64,000 nucleotides of DNA, taken from Caminibacter pacificus (GTDB lineage: Bacteria > Campylobacterota > Campylobacteria > Campylobacterales > Nautiliaceae). Location of the stretch: contig NZ_RJVK01000002.1 in assembly GCF_003752135.1 (NCBI RefSeq), positions 310,001 to 374,000 on the forward strand, written 5' to 3'. Every line of letters starts with the position of its first letter. Position 1 is the first letter of the stretch. Position numbers and translations under genes: made by a program. The notes below the pieces were generated by a model. The model saw only the letters and a program-made list of their open reading frames with translations. It had not been told where the DNA came from and did no database searches. Below are positions 17,699 to 27,288 of the stretch, piece after piece.

Positions 17699-18014
17699 TA
17701 AAGGAAGAGCGGCCGAATCCAAAGCCGCCGATTTTTTAGAAAGTAAAGGATTTAAAATTATCGAAAAAAACTTTTACTGCAAAGGTGGAGAAATAGATAT
17801 TATCGCTTTTAAAAACGATACTTTTCATTTTGTGGAAGTAAAAAGCGGCAGGGATTTCGAACCCGTATATAACATTACACCGCAAAAAATAAAAAGAATT
17901 ACAAAGTGTCTTTTTAGATACGTTCAAAAAAATAAAATAACTTCGGCTTATTGTATTTCAGCAGTGATTATAAAGGAAAATTCAATTGAAATTATTGAAA
18001 ATTTAACGTTATAA
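17685..18014 (+). CDS. UPF0102 (YraN) family endonuclease-like protein
   Basis: A 109-residue protein of the YraN family, which has a restriction-endonuclease-like fold. The signature elements are GRAAESKAADFLESKGFKI, YCKGGEIDIIAF and FVEVKSG, giving the E...D...ExK active-site arrangement. The biological role is not settled; it may concern DNA transfer or repair. Coupled to the upstream thioesterase. Confidence 0.9.
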   Translation: MNTFNKGRAAESKAADFLESKGFKIIEKNFYCKGGEIDIIAFKNDTFHFVEVKSGRDFEPVYNITPQKIKRITKCLFRYVQKNKITSAYCISAVIIKENSIEIIENLTL

Positions 18015-18030
18015 ATAAAAAGGAGAAAGG

Positions 18031-18093
18031 ATGAAAAAGGGGGTAGTGAAATTATATGGGAGAAATATTAATTTTACATTAAATTTACAGTAA
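18031..18093 (+). CDS. Possible 20-residue ORF with a strong ribosome site
   Basis: Sixteen bases after yraN, AAAAAGGAGAAAGG precedes an ATG opening a 20-codon frame (MKKGVVKLYGRNINFTLNLQ). Nothing of this length is recognisable. The unusually good ribosome site suggests either a real tiny peptide or the relic of a gene that once followed yraN. Downstream the sequence is a run of TTTACAT-type repeats up to the convergent GGDEF-EAL gene. Confidence 0.3.
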   Translation: MKKGVVKLYGRNINFTLNLQ

Positions 18094-18111
18094 TTTTACA
18101 TTTTTTTTACA

Positions 18112-20157
18112 TTAATTAAATTTTGCACTTGGAATATCTAAATAGAACCCTTGATAATAATCTATTCCTAATTTTACACATTCATTAAAAATATCTTCGT
18201 TTTTTACAAATTCTGCAACCGTCTCTTTTTGAGATTTTTTAGCAAATTCTACTATCGTCTCAACTATCATTTTAGTTTTTTCGTCTTCATCAAGATTTTT
18301 AATCAAACTACCGTCTATTTTCAAATAATCGACATCCAAACTCATAATCCTCGCAAAATTACTATATCCGCTTCCGAAATCATCAATCGCTACCTTAACG
18401 CCCATAGGTTTTACCATTTTGATAAAGTTTTGCATAATATCGTAATTTTCTATTTCCGATTCCAAAATTTCAAAAGTTACTCTTTTTGCAATATTTTCAT
18501 CTAAAAAACCTCCTAAAATATATGAAAGAGTTTCATTGTGACTAATATCTTCAATTGATAAATTCAAACTCAAATTCAAATCTTTATGTCTTTGCATTAT
18601 TTCTTTTACTTTTTTTAAAATTATTAAAGTGATTTGATTGTATTGTCTGTTTTCTCTTGCTATTTGAAGATAAGGAAAAATAGATTTTATCTCTCCGCTT
18701 GGAGTTTTTATTCTTGCTAAGACTTCGTATTTTACGATATTTTTATTTTTATCGTATATTCCTTGAAAATAAGGAATGATTTTATTATGTTCTAATGCAT
18801 ATTTCAGCTCATGTGTTTTTTTGATATTCTCTTTTATTTGACAGTTAAGTTCTTTTTCGAAAAATTTAACTTTCTCTTTCAAATCTTTTTTTACGTTTTT
18901 CAAAGCCATGTCGGCTTTTTCAAGCAAAGGGTCTTCTTTTGCTATTCCCGCACTTAAAGAAATCGTATAATTAATACCGTTTCCGAGTACATCAATACTA
19001 TATTCTTCCATAGAATTTATAAATTTTTCGGCAAATTCTCTTAATTTTTTTTCATTATGACAATCACAAAGCACCCCGAAATCATCCGCTCCTAGTCTAT
19101 ACACTTTCGCGCTCGGATTTTCAAGTTTTACATAATCCAAAAGTTCATGTGCCACGAATTTCAATATCTCATCCCCGACATCCACTCCGTAAAAATCGTT
19201 AATATGCTTAAATCTATCGATATTAAAAAGCACTAATGCCGGTCTTTGCAGTTTTTTTACATCTTCATTGAATTTGAGCCGGTTATAAAGTTTTGTTAAA
19301 GTGTCATGATATAAAAGAAACGTAATTTGCCTGACTTTTATCTCCAATACATAAACGGAATAAACAAGATATGCAATTAAAACCAAAATAAAAATTCCTA
19401 AAATATAAGAGAGTATTTCAAAAATCTTTATATCTCTTCCCGTTACATAACTATAATTATTAAAAGCGTCTTTTAAAGCTTTGGTTGTGGGAATATTTAA
19501 TATTTCATCCAAAAGTTTCTTATATTTTGGAAAATATTTAAAAAATACGTTTAAATTCAAAAGTAAGTTTCTATTAAACTCCTGTTCTTTTTGCGTTAAT
19601 TTAATATTTGAAAGTTTATTTAAGGTAATATCCTTTAAATAACTCAAATCTATAGCCTGCCTGGCTAAAAAAATCGAAGATATTATTGAAACGGCATTTT
19701 TCAAATACTCTTTGTTATTAATATTATTCGGCAATCTGGTAAGAATATTCGATAAAAATATTATCGAATTTTTAAGAGGAAGATTATATCTTTGAAACTC
19801 AAAAATAAGCTGCACTTTTTTATCGAAGAGTTCTTCGTATCTTAATAAATCTTCATAAGCTTTAGGAAAATGCCATTTAAAAAAAGGAAAGTTTTTAAAA
19901 AACTTAATCTCTTTTTGAATAGTATGAATATCCTGGGAAATTTTATCGTTATTGTAATACATATAAATACTTGATTGAAGCAGATGATAATTAAGCTTAT
20001 ACTCCTCTTTTTGCAACAAATTAAGATGATAAAAAATATTTTTATTCATAACGAAATATCTTTTCAATAAAATATTAGATACAAAAATTACGCTTATAGC
20101 GACAAGTCCCGAAAGCATTAAAATTAATACTTTTTTTGAAACTTTATCGAAAATCAT
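18112..20157 (-). CDS. Membrane GGDEF-EAL protein, likely c-di-GMP phosphodiesterase
   Basis: A 681-residue protein with a membrane helix near 9-32, a long helical periplasmic sensor (about 35-245, four-helix-bundle-like, no Cache motifs), a second helix (about 247-270), then GGDEF and EAL domains. The GGDEF site is altered to GADDF, so cyclase activity is doubtful. The EAL domain keeps EVLAR (ExLxR), NLS, DDFGSGYSN, LKIDGS and AEF, consistent with active phosphodiesterase. It overlaps the upstream dihaem peroxidase gene by four bases (ATGA), pointing to joint expression. Confidence 0.87.
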   Translation of the reverse strand: MIFDKVSKKVLILMLSGLVAISVIFVSNILLKRYFVMNKNIFYHLNLLQKEEYKLNYHLLQSSIYMYYNNDKISQDIHTIQKEIKFFKNFPFFKWHFPKAYEDLLRYEELFDKKVQLIFEFQRYNLPLKNSIIFLSNILTRLPNNINNKEYLKNAVSIISSIFLARQAIDLSYLKDITLNKLSNIKLTQKEQEFNRNLLLNLNVFFKYFPKYKKLLDEILNIPTTKALKDAFNNYSYVTGRDIKIFEILSYILGIFILVLIAYLVYSVYVLEIKVRQITFLLYHDTLTKLYNRLKFNEDVKKLQRPALVLFNIDRFKHINDFYGVDVGDEILKFVAHELLDYVKLENPSAKVYRLGADDFGVLCDCHNEKKLREFAEKFINSMEEYSIDVLGNGINYTISLSAGIAKEDPLLEKADMALKNVKKDLKEKVKFFEKELNCQIKENIKKTHELKYALEHNKIIPYFQGIYDKNKNIVKYEVLARIKTPSGEIKSIFPYLQIARENRQYNQITLIILKKVKEIMQRHKDLNLSLNLSIEDISHNETLSYILGGFLDENIAKRVTFEILESEIENYDIMQNFIKMVKPMGVKVAIDDFGSGYSNFARIMSLDVDYLKIDGSLIKNLDEDEKTKMIVETIVEFAKKSQKETVAEFVKNEDIFNECVKLGIDYYQGFYLDIPSAKFN

Positions 20158-21083
20158 TGCATATTCTTTATAATAGCGGGAGTTTCACCCGTTAATGTTT
20201 TCAAAAACGCTTCGATATCTTTTATATCCTCGGCCGGTATTTTAACTCCTAAATTCAACACTCCCATTTTTGCAATAGCTTCTTTTAAATTTTTTACACT
20301 TCCGTCATGAAAATACGGAGCCGTTAAAGCTATATTTCTTAAAGTGGGGACTTTATAAACATATTTATCATAAGGTATATGAGTAACCTCAAACCTATCT
20401 CTACCTCTTGGAATCTTAACATCAACCGTTAAAACTCCCAATTTTTGGAAGCTATTACCGCCTAAATTTCTTCCGTTGTGACAAGTTATACATCCGTAAG
20501 ATTTAAAAAGAAAATATCCTCTTTTTTCTTGTTCGGTTATAGCGTTTTTATTGCCCCTTAGATATTTATCGAATCTACAATTAGGAGTAATAAGTGCTTT
20601 TTCAAATTCGGCAATAGCATCAAAAACCATATCGTAAGTTATATATTCTTTTTTATAAACCAATGAAAAAAGCTTTTTATATTTATTATTTTTATTTAAT
20701 TTTTCTTCAAGTTTTTTAGGCGTCATTCCCATTTCATCAGGGTCTTCATTTGCCATTTTCGCTTGTTCGAAAAGATTTTTAGCTCGTCCGTTCCAAAACT
20801 GCCAGCAGTTAAAAACGGCATTATAAACGGTCGGAGAATTCATAGGCTCATCAACTCTTCCGAAAACTCCGATTGAAAATCTCTTATTATCCGCTCCTCC
20901 GTATTTAGGAGAGTGACAACTGGCACAGCTTACTTTATTATCAGCCGATAATATCGGATCGAAAAAAAGCATTTTTCCAAGCAAAGCCTTATCTTCGTTA
21001 TATTTTACTTTTAAAGGTATAGGACTTATAGGCTCGGCATATAACAAAACAAAACTAAAAAAAACTATTAATCTCTTAAACAT
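20154..21083 (-). CDS. Dihaem cytochrome c peroxidase (CCP/MauG family)
   Basis: A 309-residue periplasmic protein with an N-terminal signal peptide (about 1-16) and two haem c sites, CASCH at 53-57 and CITCH at 198-202. The second-domain HDGS segment and a PTLRNIALTAPYFHDGS motif match bacterial cytochrome c peroxidases, which reduce hydrogen peroxide with electrons from c-type cytochromes. It is embedded in an overlapping string between mnmD and a GGDEF-EAL gene. Clearly a dihaem peroxidase family member; MauG-type oxidase chemistry is less likely. Confidence 0.9.
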   Translation of the reverse strand: MFKRLIVFFSFVLLYAEPISPIPLKVKYNEDKALLGKMLFFDPILSADNKVSCASCHSPKYGGADNKRFSIGVFGRVDEPMNSPTVYNAVFNCWQFWNGRAKNLFEQAKMANEDPDEMGMTPKKLEEKLNKNNKYKKLFSLVYKKEYITYDMVFDAIAEFEKALITPNCRFDKYLRGNKNAITEQEKRGYFLFKSYGCITCHNGRNLGGNSFQKLGVLTVDVKIPRGRDRFEVTHIPYDKYVYKVPTLRNIALTAPYFHDGSVKNLKEAIAKMGVLNLGVKIPAEDIKDIEAFLKTLTGETPAIIKNMQ

Positions 21084-21781
21084 TCACATCCTCCAAGCCT
21101 CTTTAACTTCACATCAAAATCGGCACTTGGAAAATTAAGTTTAGAAAGCGAGGCTATCGTGCCTTTTCTTATGTTTTCATACGGATGAGTATATAAATTA
21201 AACCCGAGTTTATACAACGCGCACCTAACGGGCGTAGCCACAGAATATGTCGTAATCACTCCCTCTTTATTCAAAAGTTTTTTTATATCACTAAAATACT
21301 CGTACGTCCAAAGAGATTTATTAACTTTAGGCGAAAAAGCGTCTTGATAAACGATATCTATATTTTTAAGTTTTTTAATATATTCTCTTGCGTCTCCGAT
21401 AAAAATTTCTATTTTCACTCTCTCATCTTCATAATAATATTTTTCACTTATCGATTTAATAATATGCTTTATCGATTGAAACTCTTTAGGATAATCAAAC
21501 TCTTTTAACGATTTTATTAAATTTTCATCCATTTCGGGAGAAAAAACGTTAATTTTTTTATCTTTTTGTGTAAGAACGGTAAGAAACGTATTAAACCCGA
21601 GCCCGAAACAGATATCCAATATATTGACTTCATCTTTTTTTACGACTTCAAATGCCGGATATATATGTTTATACAAACTCTCGACCACCGCACCCTCACT
21701 TGAGTGATAACACTCGTTAAAATGAGGATTTTTTAGGGTCAGAGAGCCGTCTTTCGTTTTTATTTTCGGATAATCAATCAT
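21068..21781 (-). CDS. mnmD: MnmD-like tRNA wobble-uridine methyltransferase
   Basis: A 237-residue SAM-dependent methyltransferase matching the methyltransferase half of MnmC, which completes mnm5(s2)U34 in tRNA. The SAM site is ILDICFGLGFNTFL, and VYQDAFSPKVNKSLWTYEYF is the family signature, with ITTYSVATPVRCALYKLGF following. The oxidoreductase half of MnmC is absent, as in other stand-alone MnmD proteins. It overlaps both neighbours: eight bases with the cyclic-nucleotide-domain gene and 16 with the peroxidase gene. Confidence 0.85.
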   Translation of the reverse strand: MIDYPKIKTKDGSLTLKNPHFNECYHSSEGAVVESLYKHIYPAFEVVKKDEVNILDICFGLGFNTFLTVLTQKDKKINVFSPEMDENLIKSLKEFDYPKEFQSIKHIIKSISEKYYYEDERVKIEIFIGDAREYIKKLKNIDIVYQDAFSPKVNKSLWTYEYFSDIKKLLNKEGVITTYSVATPVRCALYKLGFNLYTHPYENIRKGTIASLSKLNFPSADFDVKLKRLGGCECLRD

Positions 21782-22238
21782 TATTGACCACCTCGCTTAA
21801 TGCATTAAAAAGCGTTTGTACTTCGCTATCTGCTTTTCTTAAATGTTTTGTAATATTATAACTAATCACCCAAAGCATTTTCGAAGCGATTGTAGGGTGT
21901 TTTTCTAACAATTCCACGAAAGAATCGTGAGTAATTTCCAAAATCTCGGTGTCTTCTTTTGTTTTTATAGTCGAAATCACAAGTCCTCTATCAATCAAAT
22001 TCACTTCCGAAAAAAACTCATCCGCCGGAGCTTTTATAATCTTTACTTCGTAACTTTCATTATAGTTGTTCGTTTTTATTACCCCGACACTTCCGCTAAC
22101 CAAAATAAAAGCTTTCGAAGAATACTCACCCTCTTTTACGATATATTCGTCTTTTTTGTAAGTTTTGTATTCGAAAAACTCTTTGGCTTTAAAATACTCT
22201 TCATCACTCAAAGTTTGAAAAATAGGATGTTCTCTCAT
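21774..22238 (-). CDS. Cyclic-nucleotide-binding-domain protein without DNA-binding domain
   Basis: A 154-residue protein consisting almost wholly of a Crp-type cNMP-binding beta-roll (KKDEYIVKEGEYSSKAFILVSGSVGVI, then DEFFSEVNLIDRG and the C-helix). The usual helix-turn-helix of a Crp/FNR regulator is missing; the chain stops about 35 residues after the dimerisation helix begins. It may be a free-standing sensor acting by protein contact. It sits with ATGA overlap after recJ and overlaps mnmD by eight bases. Confidence 0.82.
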   Translation of the reverse strand: MREHPIFQTLSDEEYFKAKEFFEYKTYKKDEYIVKEGEYSSKAFILVSGSVGVIKTNNYNESYEVKIIKAPADEFFSEVNLIDRGLVISTIKTKEDTEILEITHDSFVELLEKHPTIASKMLWVISYNITKHLRKADSEVQTLFNALSEVVNND

Positions 22239-23820
22239 AAAAACTCCTCTATCATCAGCTGAATTTCCCGCCCGAAATAGTTATTTTCACCGATTGTAAA
22301 TTTAAACCTCACAACCTCGTCAAACTCTCCGTCATATCTGAAAATAATACCCGGTAATATATAATCGTCTTGAGACAAAATAAGCTTATAGTGATTATCT
22401 TTTAAGTTTTGGATATGCATAATCTTCGCACTCGCTATAAATTTAGGCTTAGGATTTCCCTCACCATACGGCTCGAAGCTTTTTAAAATATCCAAAAGTT
22501 CAAAATCAATCTCTCTAAAAGGAAGCTCACCCAAAACGAAATCTTCGATAAAAAAATCATCGTCATCATAAATTTCGATTATCGTATTTAATTTTTCTTT
22601 TAGTTTGTAGAAATTTTCCTTTTTTATACTAAGACCGCAAGCGAGCTTATGACCTCCAAATCCCAAAATATCATCACTACAATCGCTAACAAGCTTAAAA
22701 ATATCGATATTTCCAAGACTTCTTCCGCTACCTTTTAAATGCTCTCCGTTATCACAAAAAACGATAGCGGGCTTTTTGTATTTATGCACAAGCCTGCTTG
22801 CGATTATTCCTACGACTCCTTCGTGATAATCTCCGCTAACGACTATGAATTTATCGTTTTCTTCTACTTCGATTGATTCAAGTATCTCTTTTTCGGTCTC
22901 TTTTCTTTGATTATTGAGCGAATCAAGCTCCAAAAAGAGCCTGAAAGCTTCCTCTTCGTCTTTTGAAATCAAAAACTTATACGCCAAATTCGCACTATCC
23001 ATTCTACCTGCCGCATTTAATCTCGGAGCGATTTGAAAAGCGATATCTTCTGCGTTAAATTCTCTATTAAAAAATCTCTTTAACGCTTTGCTAAAAGGTT
23101 TTTGGGCTTTGTTTAATCTCTTTAGTCCCATACTAACCAAAAGCCTATTCATATGATTAAGAGGCATAACATCCGCAATAATCGCAATAGCCAAAATATC
23201 GACAAACTCTCTTAAGTCTATTTTCAGTTTCATTTCATGTTTCAGTGCCGCACATAAATACCAGGCCACCTCGGCACCGCATATCTCTTTAAAAGGAAAA
23301 TCGGGAGAGGTTTTAGGATTTACGATAGCTAAGGCATCGGGAAGTTTATAGTTTTTTTCATTTGCCACCATACATTGTCCATTATCCATTTTCAATTGTC
23401 CATTGTCCATTATTAAAGGCGTATGGTGGTCCGTGATAATCAAATCGATACCTCTTTTTTTACACTCCTCTGCCGCTTCAAAAGAGCTTATTCCGTTATC
23501 AACGGTAATAATCAAATCGGCTTGTATCTCTTCTAAAATATTTAAGCTCAGCCCGTATCCGTGGATAAATCTATTAGGAATAACTATTTCGATAGGATAT
23601 CCTATTTTTTCAAAAAATAGCTTCACTATAGCGCTACTGCTAACCCCATCAACGTCATAATCACCTACAACAACGATTTTTTCTTGATTTTTTATAGCTT
23701 GAGATATTCTTTTTGCGGCTTTTTCAATATCGCTAAGAAGTAAAAAATGAGGAATCGAAAGAGAATCTATCTCTTCTATTCTACTCGATAAAATCTCTTT
23801 AATTTTTTGTTTTGTCAGCA

Positions 23821-23821
<1 letters not shown>
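22235..23821 (-). CDS. recJ: Single-strand-specific exonuclease RecJ with repeat-derived insert
   Basis: A 528-residue RecJ, the 5'-3' single-strand DNA exonuclease of recombination and mismatch repair. DHH-family motifs are VVGDYDVDGVSSSA (near residue 52), ITVDNGI and ITDHHTP (DHH at 131-133); the DHHA1 segment includes GFGGHKLACG. I chose the ATG that overlaps the pyrG stop (TAATG); a GTG 18 bases upstream is the alternative. Right after DHH the protein carries MDNGQLKMDNGQ-type residues absent from ordinary RecJ, encoded by an interspersed DNA repeat. The frame is intact and all motifs remain, so the gene may still be functional. Confidence 0.92.
23362..23417. repeat. Interspersed NGQ-type repeat inserted within recJ
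   Basis: This stretch consists of repeated CCATTATCC / CCATTGTCC units joined by TTTCAATTG on the plus strand. Read as recJ it gives two MDNGQ units. Very similar units occur downstream of tsaD (27248-27288), and a fragment may occur before the antitoxin gene (59562-59590). Such arrays of near-identical 8-12 base units are known as scattered small repeats in several bacterial groups; their mobility is unproven. Confidence 0.7.
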
Positions 23822-25479
<1,658 letters not shown>

Positions 25480-25484
25480 TTATA

Positions 25485-26189
25485 TCATTTTAAAAGGCGA
25501 ATTTCCTCATCGAAATAACTCGGCAGCGAATCGTAAGGATTTGAATCATTATCATCGGTAATATAAAAATAACTACAAGGCCTATTAACAAGCTCCCTCA
25601 TTACGCTTTCGTTGGCATCATAAACGATAATCGCACTTTGTGACGAATACTCTTCACACACATCACTCGGAGTATCTTTTGCCAAACCTTCATAAGTTAC
25701 GATAGTATCGGCAATAGAAAAATAAACCGCATTCGTTGAAGTTCCGGGATTAAGTACGATTTTATAATCCCCTTTTGATTTTATATAATCCGCAAGTTCT
25801 TGATAATAAGAAAATCTATCAATTGTATTTGAGGCTTCATCTACAAAAAAACCTTTGATTTTCGGATAAAGTTCAAGCCACTTATCCACATCCGCTTCGA
25901 CATCGCTTAAATTTCTATCTCCCCATTTGGTATAAATGTACCCGATAGGAGTTTTTCCGTAATACAAAAGATTATCGATATCGTTTACATACGCACTATC
26001 GACGTTATCTCCAGGTCCGTTTGCGGGATTTATAATTACATATCCTTTGATATCGGCTTTTGCCACTTCATCCCATAAATTGTAATCATAAAAATATTGA
26101 GGAACTATAATTTTTTTGGAGTTATCGGTAGTTACGCTAAGATTGCACCCTAAAAAAAGAAAAGCAGTCAAAATAAAAAAATATCTCAT
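25485..26189 (-). CDS. Spherulin-4-like lipoprotein (putative glycan hydrolase)
   Basis: A 234-residue lipoprotein; the signal peptide ends in the lipobox LFLGC with the acylated cysteine at residue 15. The mature part matches the spherulation-specific family 4 / GH135-type TIM-barrel pattern: IIVPQYFYDYNLWDEV, YVIINPANGPGDN, IGYIYTKWGDR, KGFFVDEASN and KIVLNPGTSTN. Relatives include enzymes that cut galactosaminogalactan-like polysaccharides, so an envelope or biofilm glycan is a possible substrate. The ribosome site is within a hairpin (see 26190-26229). It lies between a YidB-like gene and pyrG. Confidence 0.72.
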   Translation of the reverse strand: MRYFFILTAFLFLGCNLSVTTDNSKKIIVPQYFYDYNLWDEVAKADIKGYVIINPANGPGDNVDSAYVNDIDNLLYYGKTPIGYIYTKWGDRNLSDVEADVDKWLELYPKIKGFFVDEASNTIDRFSYYQELADYIKSKGDYKIVLNPGTSTNAVYFSIADTIVTYEGLAKDTPSDVCEEYSSQSAIIVYDANESVMRELVNRPCSYFYITDDNDSNPYDSLPSYFDEEIRLLK

Positions 26190-26229
26190 CCTTCCCCTTT
26201 TTTAACAATAATAGCAAAAAAAGGGAAAG
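26190..26229 (-). promoter_or_regulatory. Hairpin covering the ribosome site of the lipoprotein gene
   Basis: On the minus strand CTTTCCCTTTTTTT is followed 12 bases later by AAAAAAGGGGAAGG, nearly complementary over 13 positions. The second arm is the Shine-Dalgarno region and ends at the ATG. There is no trailing T-run, so a terminator is unlikely. It could limit translation of the spherulin-like gene. Confidence 0.4.
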
Positions 26230-26230
26230 A

Positions 26231-26626
26231 TTAAAATAGTTTTTTAGCTATATCCCCAAGTCCTCCTAATTGCGAAAGAATATCATCTCCATCCGGAGTC
26301 ATTTTATCAACGACATCAGGAACGACATCTTTTAAAGCATCCGCCGCTTTGTGCTCGTCTACTCCTACGTGAGAAGCAAATTCTTTTAGTTTGTCTTCTC
26401 CGAAAAGCTGTTTGATTCCATTCGCATCGATAGATTTATTGCTTCCGCTTCCAACCCAAGAAGAGATAACAGAGCCCAAATCTCCGCCTGAAAAAGAAGA
26501 TACCAATTTTTGAATATCAAATCCGTTTGAAAATAGAGCGCTGACACCTGCTTTTATCTTATCAGCGTCAACTCCGAGTTTGCTTTGCAAAGCCCCTACT
26601 ACCATATTGATAATTTGTTCGTTCAT
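26231..26626 (-). CDS. YidB-family protein
   Basis: A 131-residue glycine- and serine-rich protein of the YidB/DUF937-like group: SSWVGSGSNKSIDANGIKQL, followed by EDKLKEFASHVGVDEHKAADAL and VVDKMTPDGD, is the characteristic order. Family members are small, soluble and of unknown function. It starts a minus-strand run that continues into the lipoprotein and pyrG, and is divergent from rpsU. Confidence 0.8.
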   Translation of the reverse strand: MNEQIINMVVGALQSKLGVDADKIKAGVSALFSNGFDIQKLVSSFSGGDLGSVISSWVGSGSNKSIDANGIKQLFGEDKLKEFASHVGVDEHKAADALKDVVPDVVDKMTPDGDDILSQLGGLGDIAKKLF

Positions 26627-26719
26627 TTTTCATCCTTTTTTATTTTTATGACAATTATCCGATATGAAATCAATACGAAAATGACAAACACCCAAATTGA
26701 ATAAAAAAAATTTTTTTGT

Positions 26720-26725
26720 TATAAT
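26720..26725 (+). promoter_or_regulatory. -10 element of rpsU promoter
   Basis: TATAAT about 37 bases before the rpsU start, preceded by a run of A then T and a TTGAAT-like box about 20 bases upstream. The position fits a sigma-70 promoter giving a leader of roughly 30 bases. Confidence 0.55.
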
Positions 26726-26761
26726 ACTCCTCCAAAAATTTCAAGAAAGGTGGTGAGAGCA

Positions 26762-26974
26762 GTGCCAGGAATCGTAGTACATCCAGGAGAAGATTTCGAA
26801 TCTGCTTACAGAAAGTTCAAAAGACAAGTTGACAGAAACTTAATCGTAGTTGAAGTTAGAAAAAGAAGATTTTACGAGCCGCCAAGCGAAAGACGTAAAA
26901 AAGAAAAAATCGCTACTCGTAAGAAAATCCTTAGAAAACTTTGGATGCTTAGAAGATACGAAAGCAGATTATAA
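26762..26974 (+). CDS. rpsU: 30S ribosomal protein S21
   Basis: A 70-residue basic protein of the small ribosomal subunit, involved in initiation. I chose the GTG at 26762 (GTG CCA GGA ATC, M-P-G-I) because S21 proteins begin MPGI and the Helicobacter protein is also 70 residues; a GTG 12 bases upstream would add four residues. The C-terminal MLRRYESRL is the conserved Campylobacterota ending. It is monocistronic, with its own TATAAT and a terminator overlapping the stop codon. Confidence 0.95.
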   Translation: MPGIVVHPGEDFESAYRKFKRQVDRNLIVVEVRKRRFYEPPSERRKKEKIATRKKILRKLWMLRRYESRL

Positions 26975-27000
26975 TCTGCTTCTCTTCTTTGTTTTTTTAT
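26964..27000 (+). terminator. rpsU intrinsic terminator
   Basis: A perfect palindrome AGCAGATTATAATCTGCT spans the rpsU stop codon and is followed by a pyrimidine run ending in seven T. Stem and T-tract are as expected for factor-independent termination. Confidence 0.6.
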
Positions 27001-27280
27001 TCCAATATATATCTCGGACACTAAAAACACTCAAAAACTACACGTGCTTTTATTCACTCTAATTTACTAATATTTAATTTTGAGTTACGCTTTTGCTATT
27101 TCACTACTTTTATATATCTCTTCTACCGATTTCACCCGCTCTTTTCCATATCTTGCCCGTCTCAACCCTCTTTTTGCCTTATCTCTAAGACTTTTTTCTC
27201 TCTTCCCTATCTACACCAACTCACTACTTAACTTATTTCACCCTCCCTATTCTCCATTATCAATTTTCCATTCTCCATTA
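26975..27280. other. Gene-free, strand-skewed spacer between rpsU and tsaD
   Basis: About 300 bases separate rpsU from the convergent tsaD. The plus strand is strongly pyrimidine-rich, that is, the minus strand is purine-rich like the coding strand of genes here. It contains the rpsU terminator, a minus-strand 41-codon open stretch without a start, and an interspersed NGQ-type repeat next to tsaD. No intact gene or known RNA was recognised. Confidence 0.6.
27085..27210 (-). pseudogene. Possible coding remnant downstream of tsaD
   Basis: The minus strand reads 41 codons rich in Lys/Arg/Glu (parts: KREKSLRDKAKRGLRRARYG and KSVEEIYKSSEIAKA) ending at a TAA, with a TAG directly upstream and no start or ribosome site. 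The composition is that of an amphipathic helical protein segment. It may be the tail of a lost gene or a translated-looking repeat. No family recognised. Confidence 0.3.
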
Positions 27281-27288
27281 TCATTCAC
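27248..27288. repeat. Interspersed NGQ/NGE-type repeat at the tsaD 3' end
   Basis: Three CTCCATTATC/TTCCATTCTCC-type units in tandem, the same family as the insert within recJ. The tsaD stop codon falls at the edge of the array, so the last residues of TsaD may be derived from it. Confidence 0.6.
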
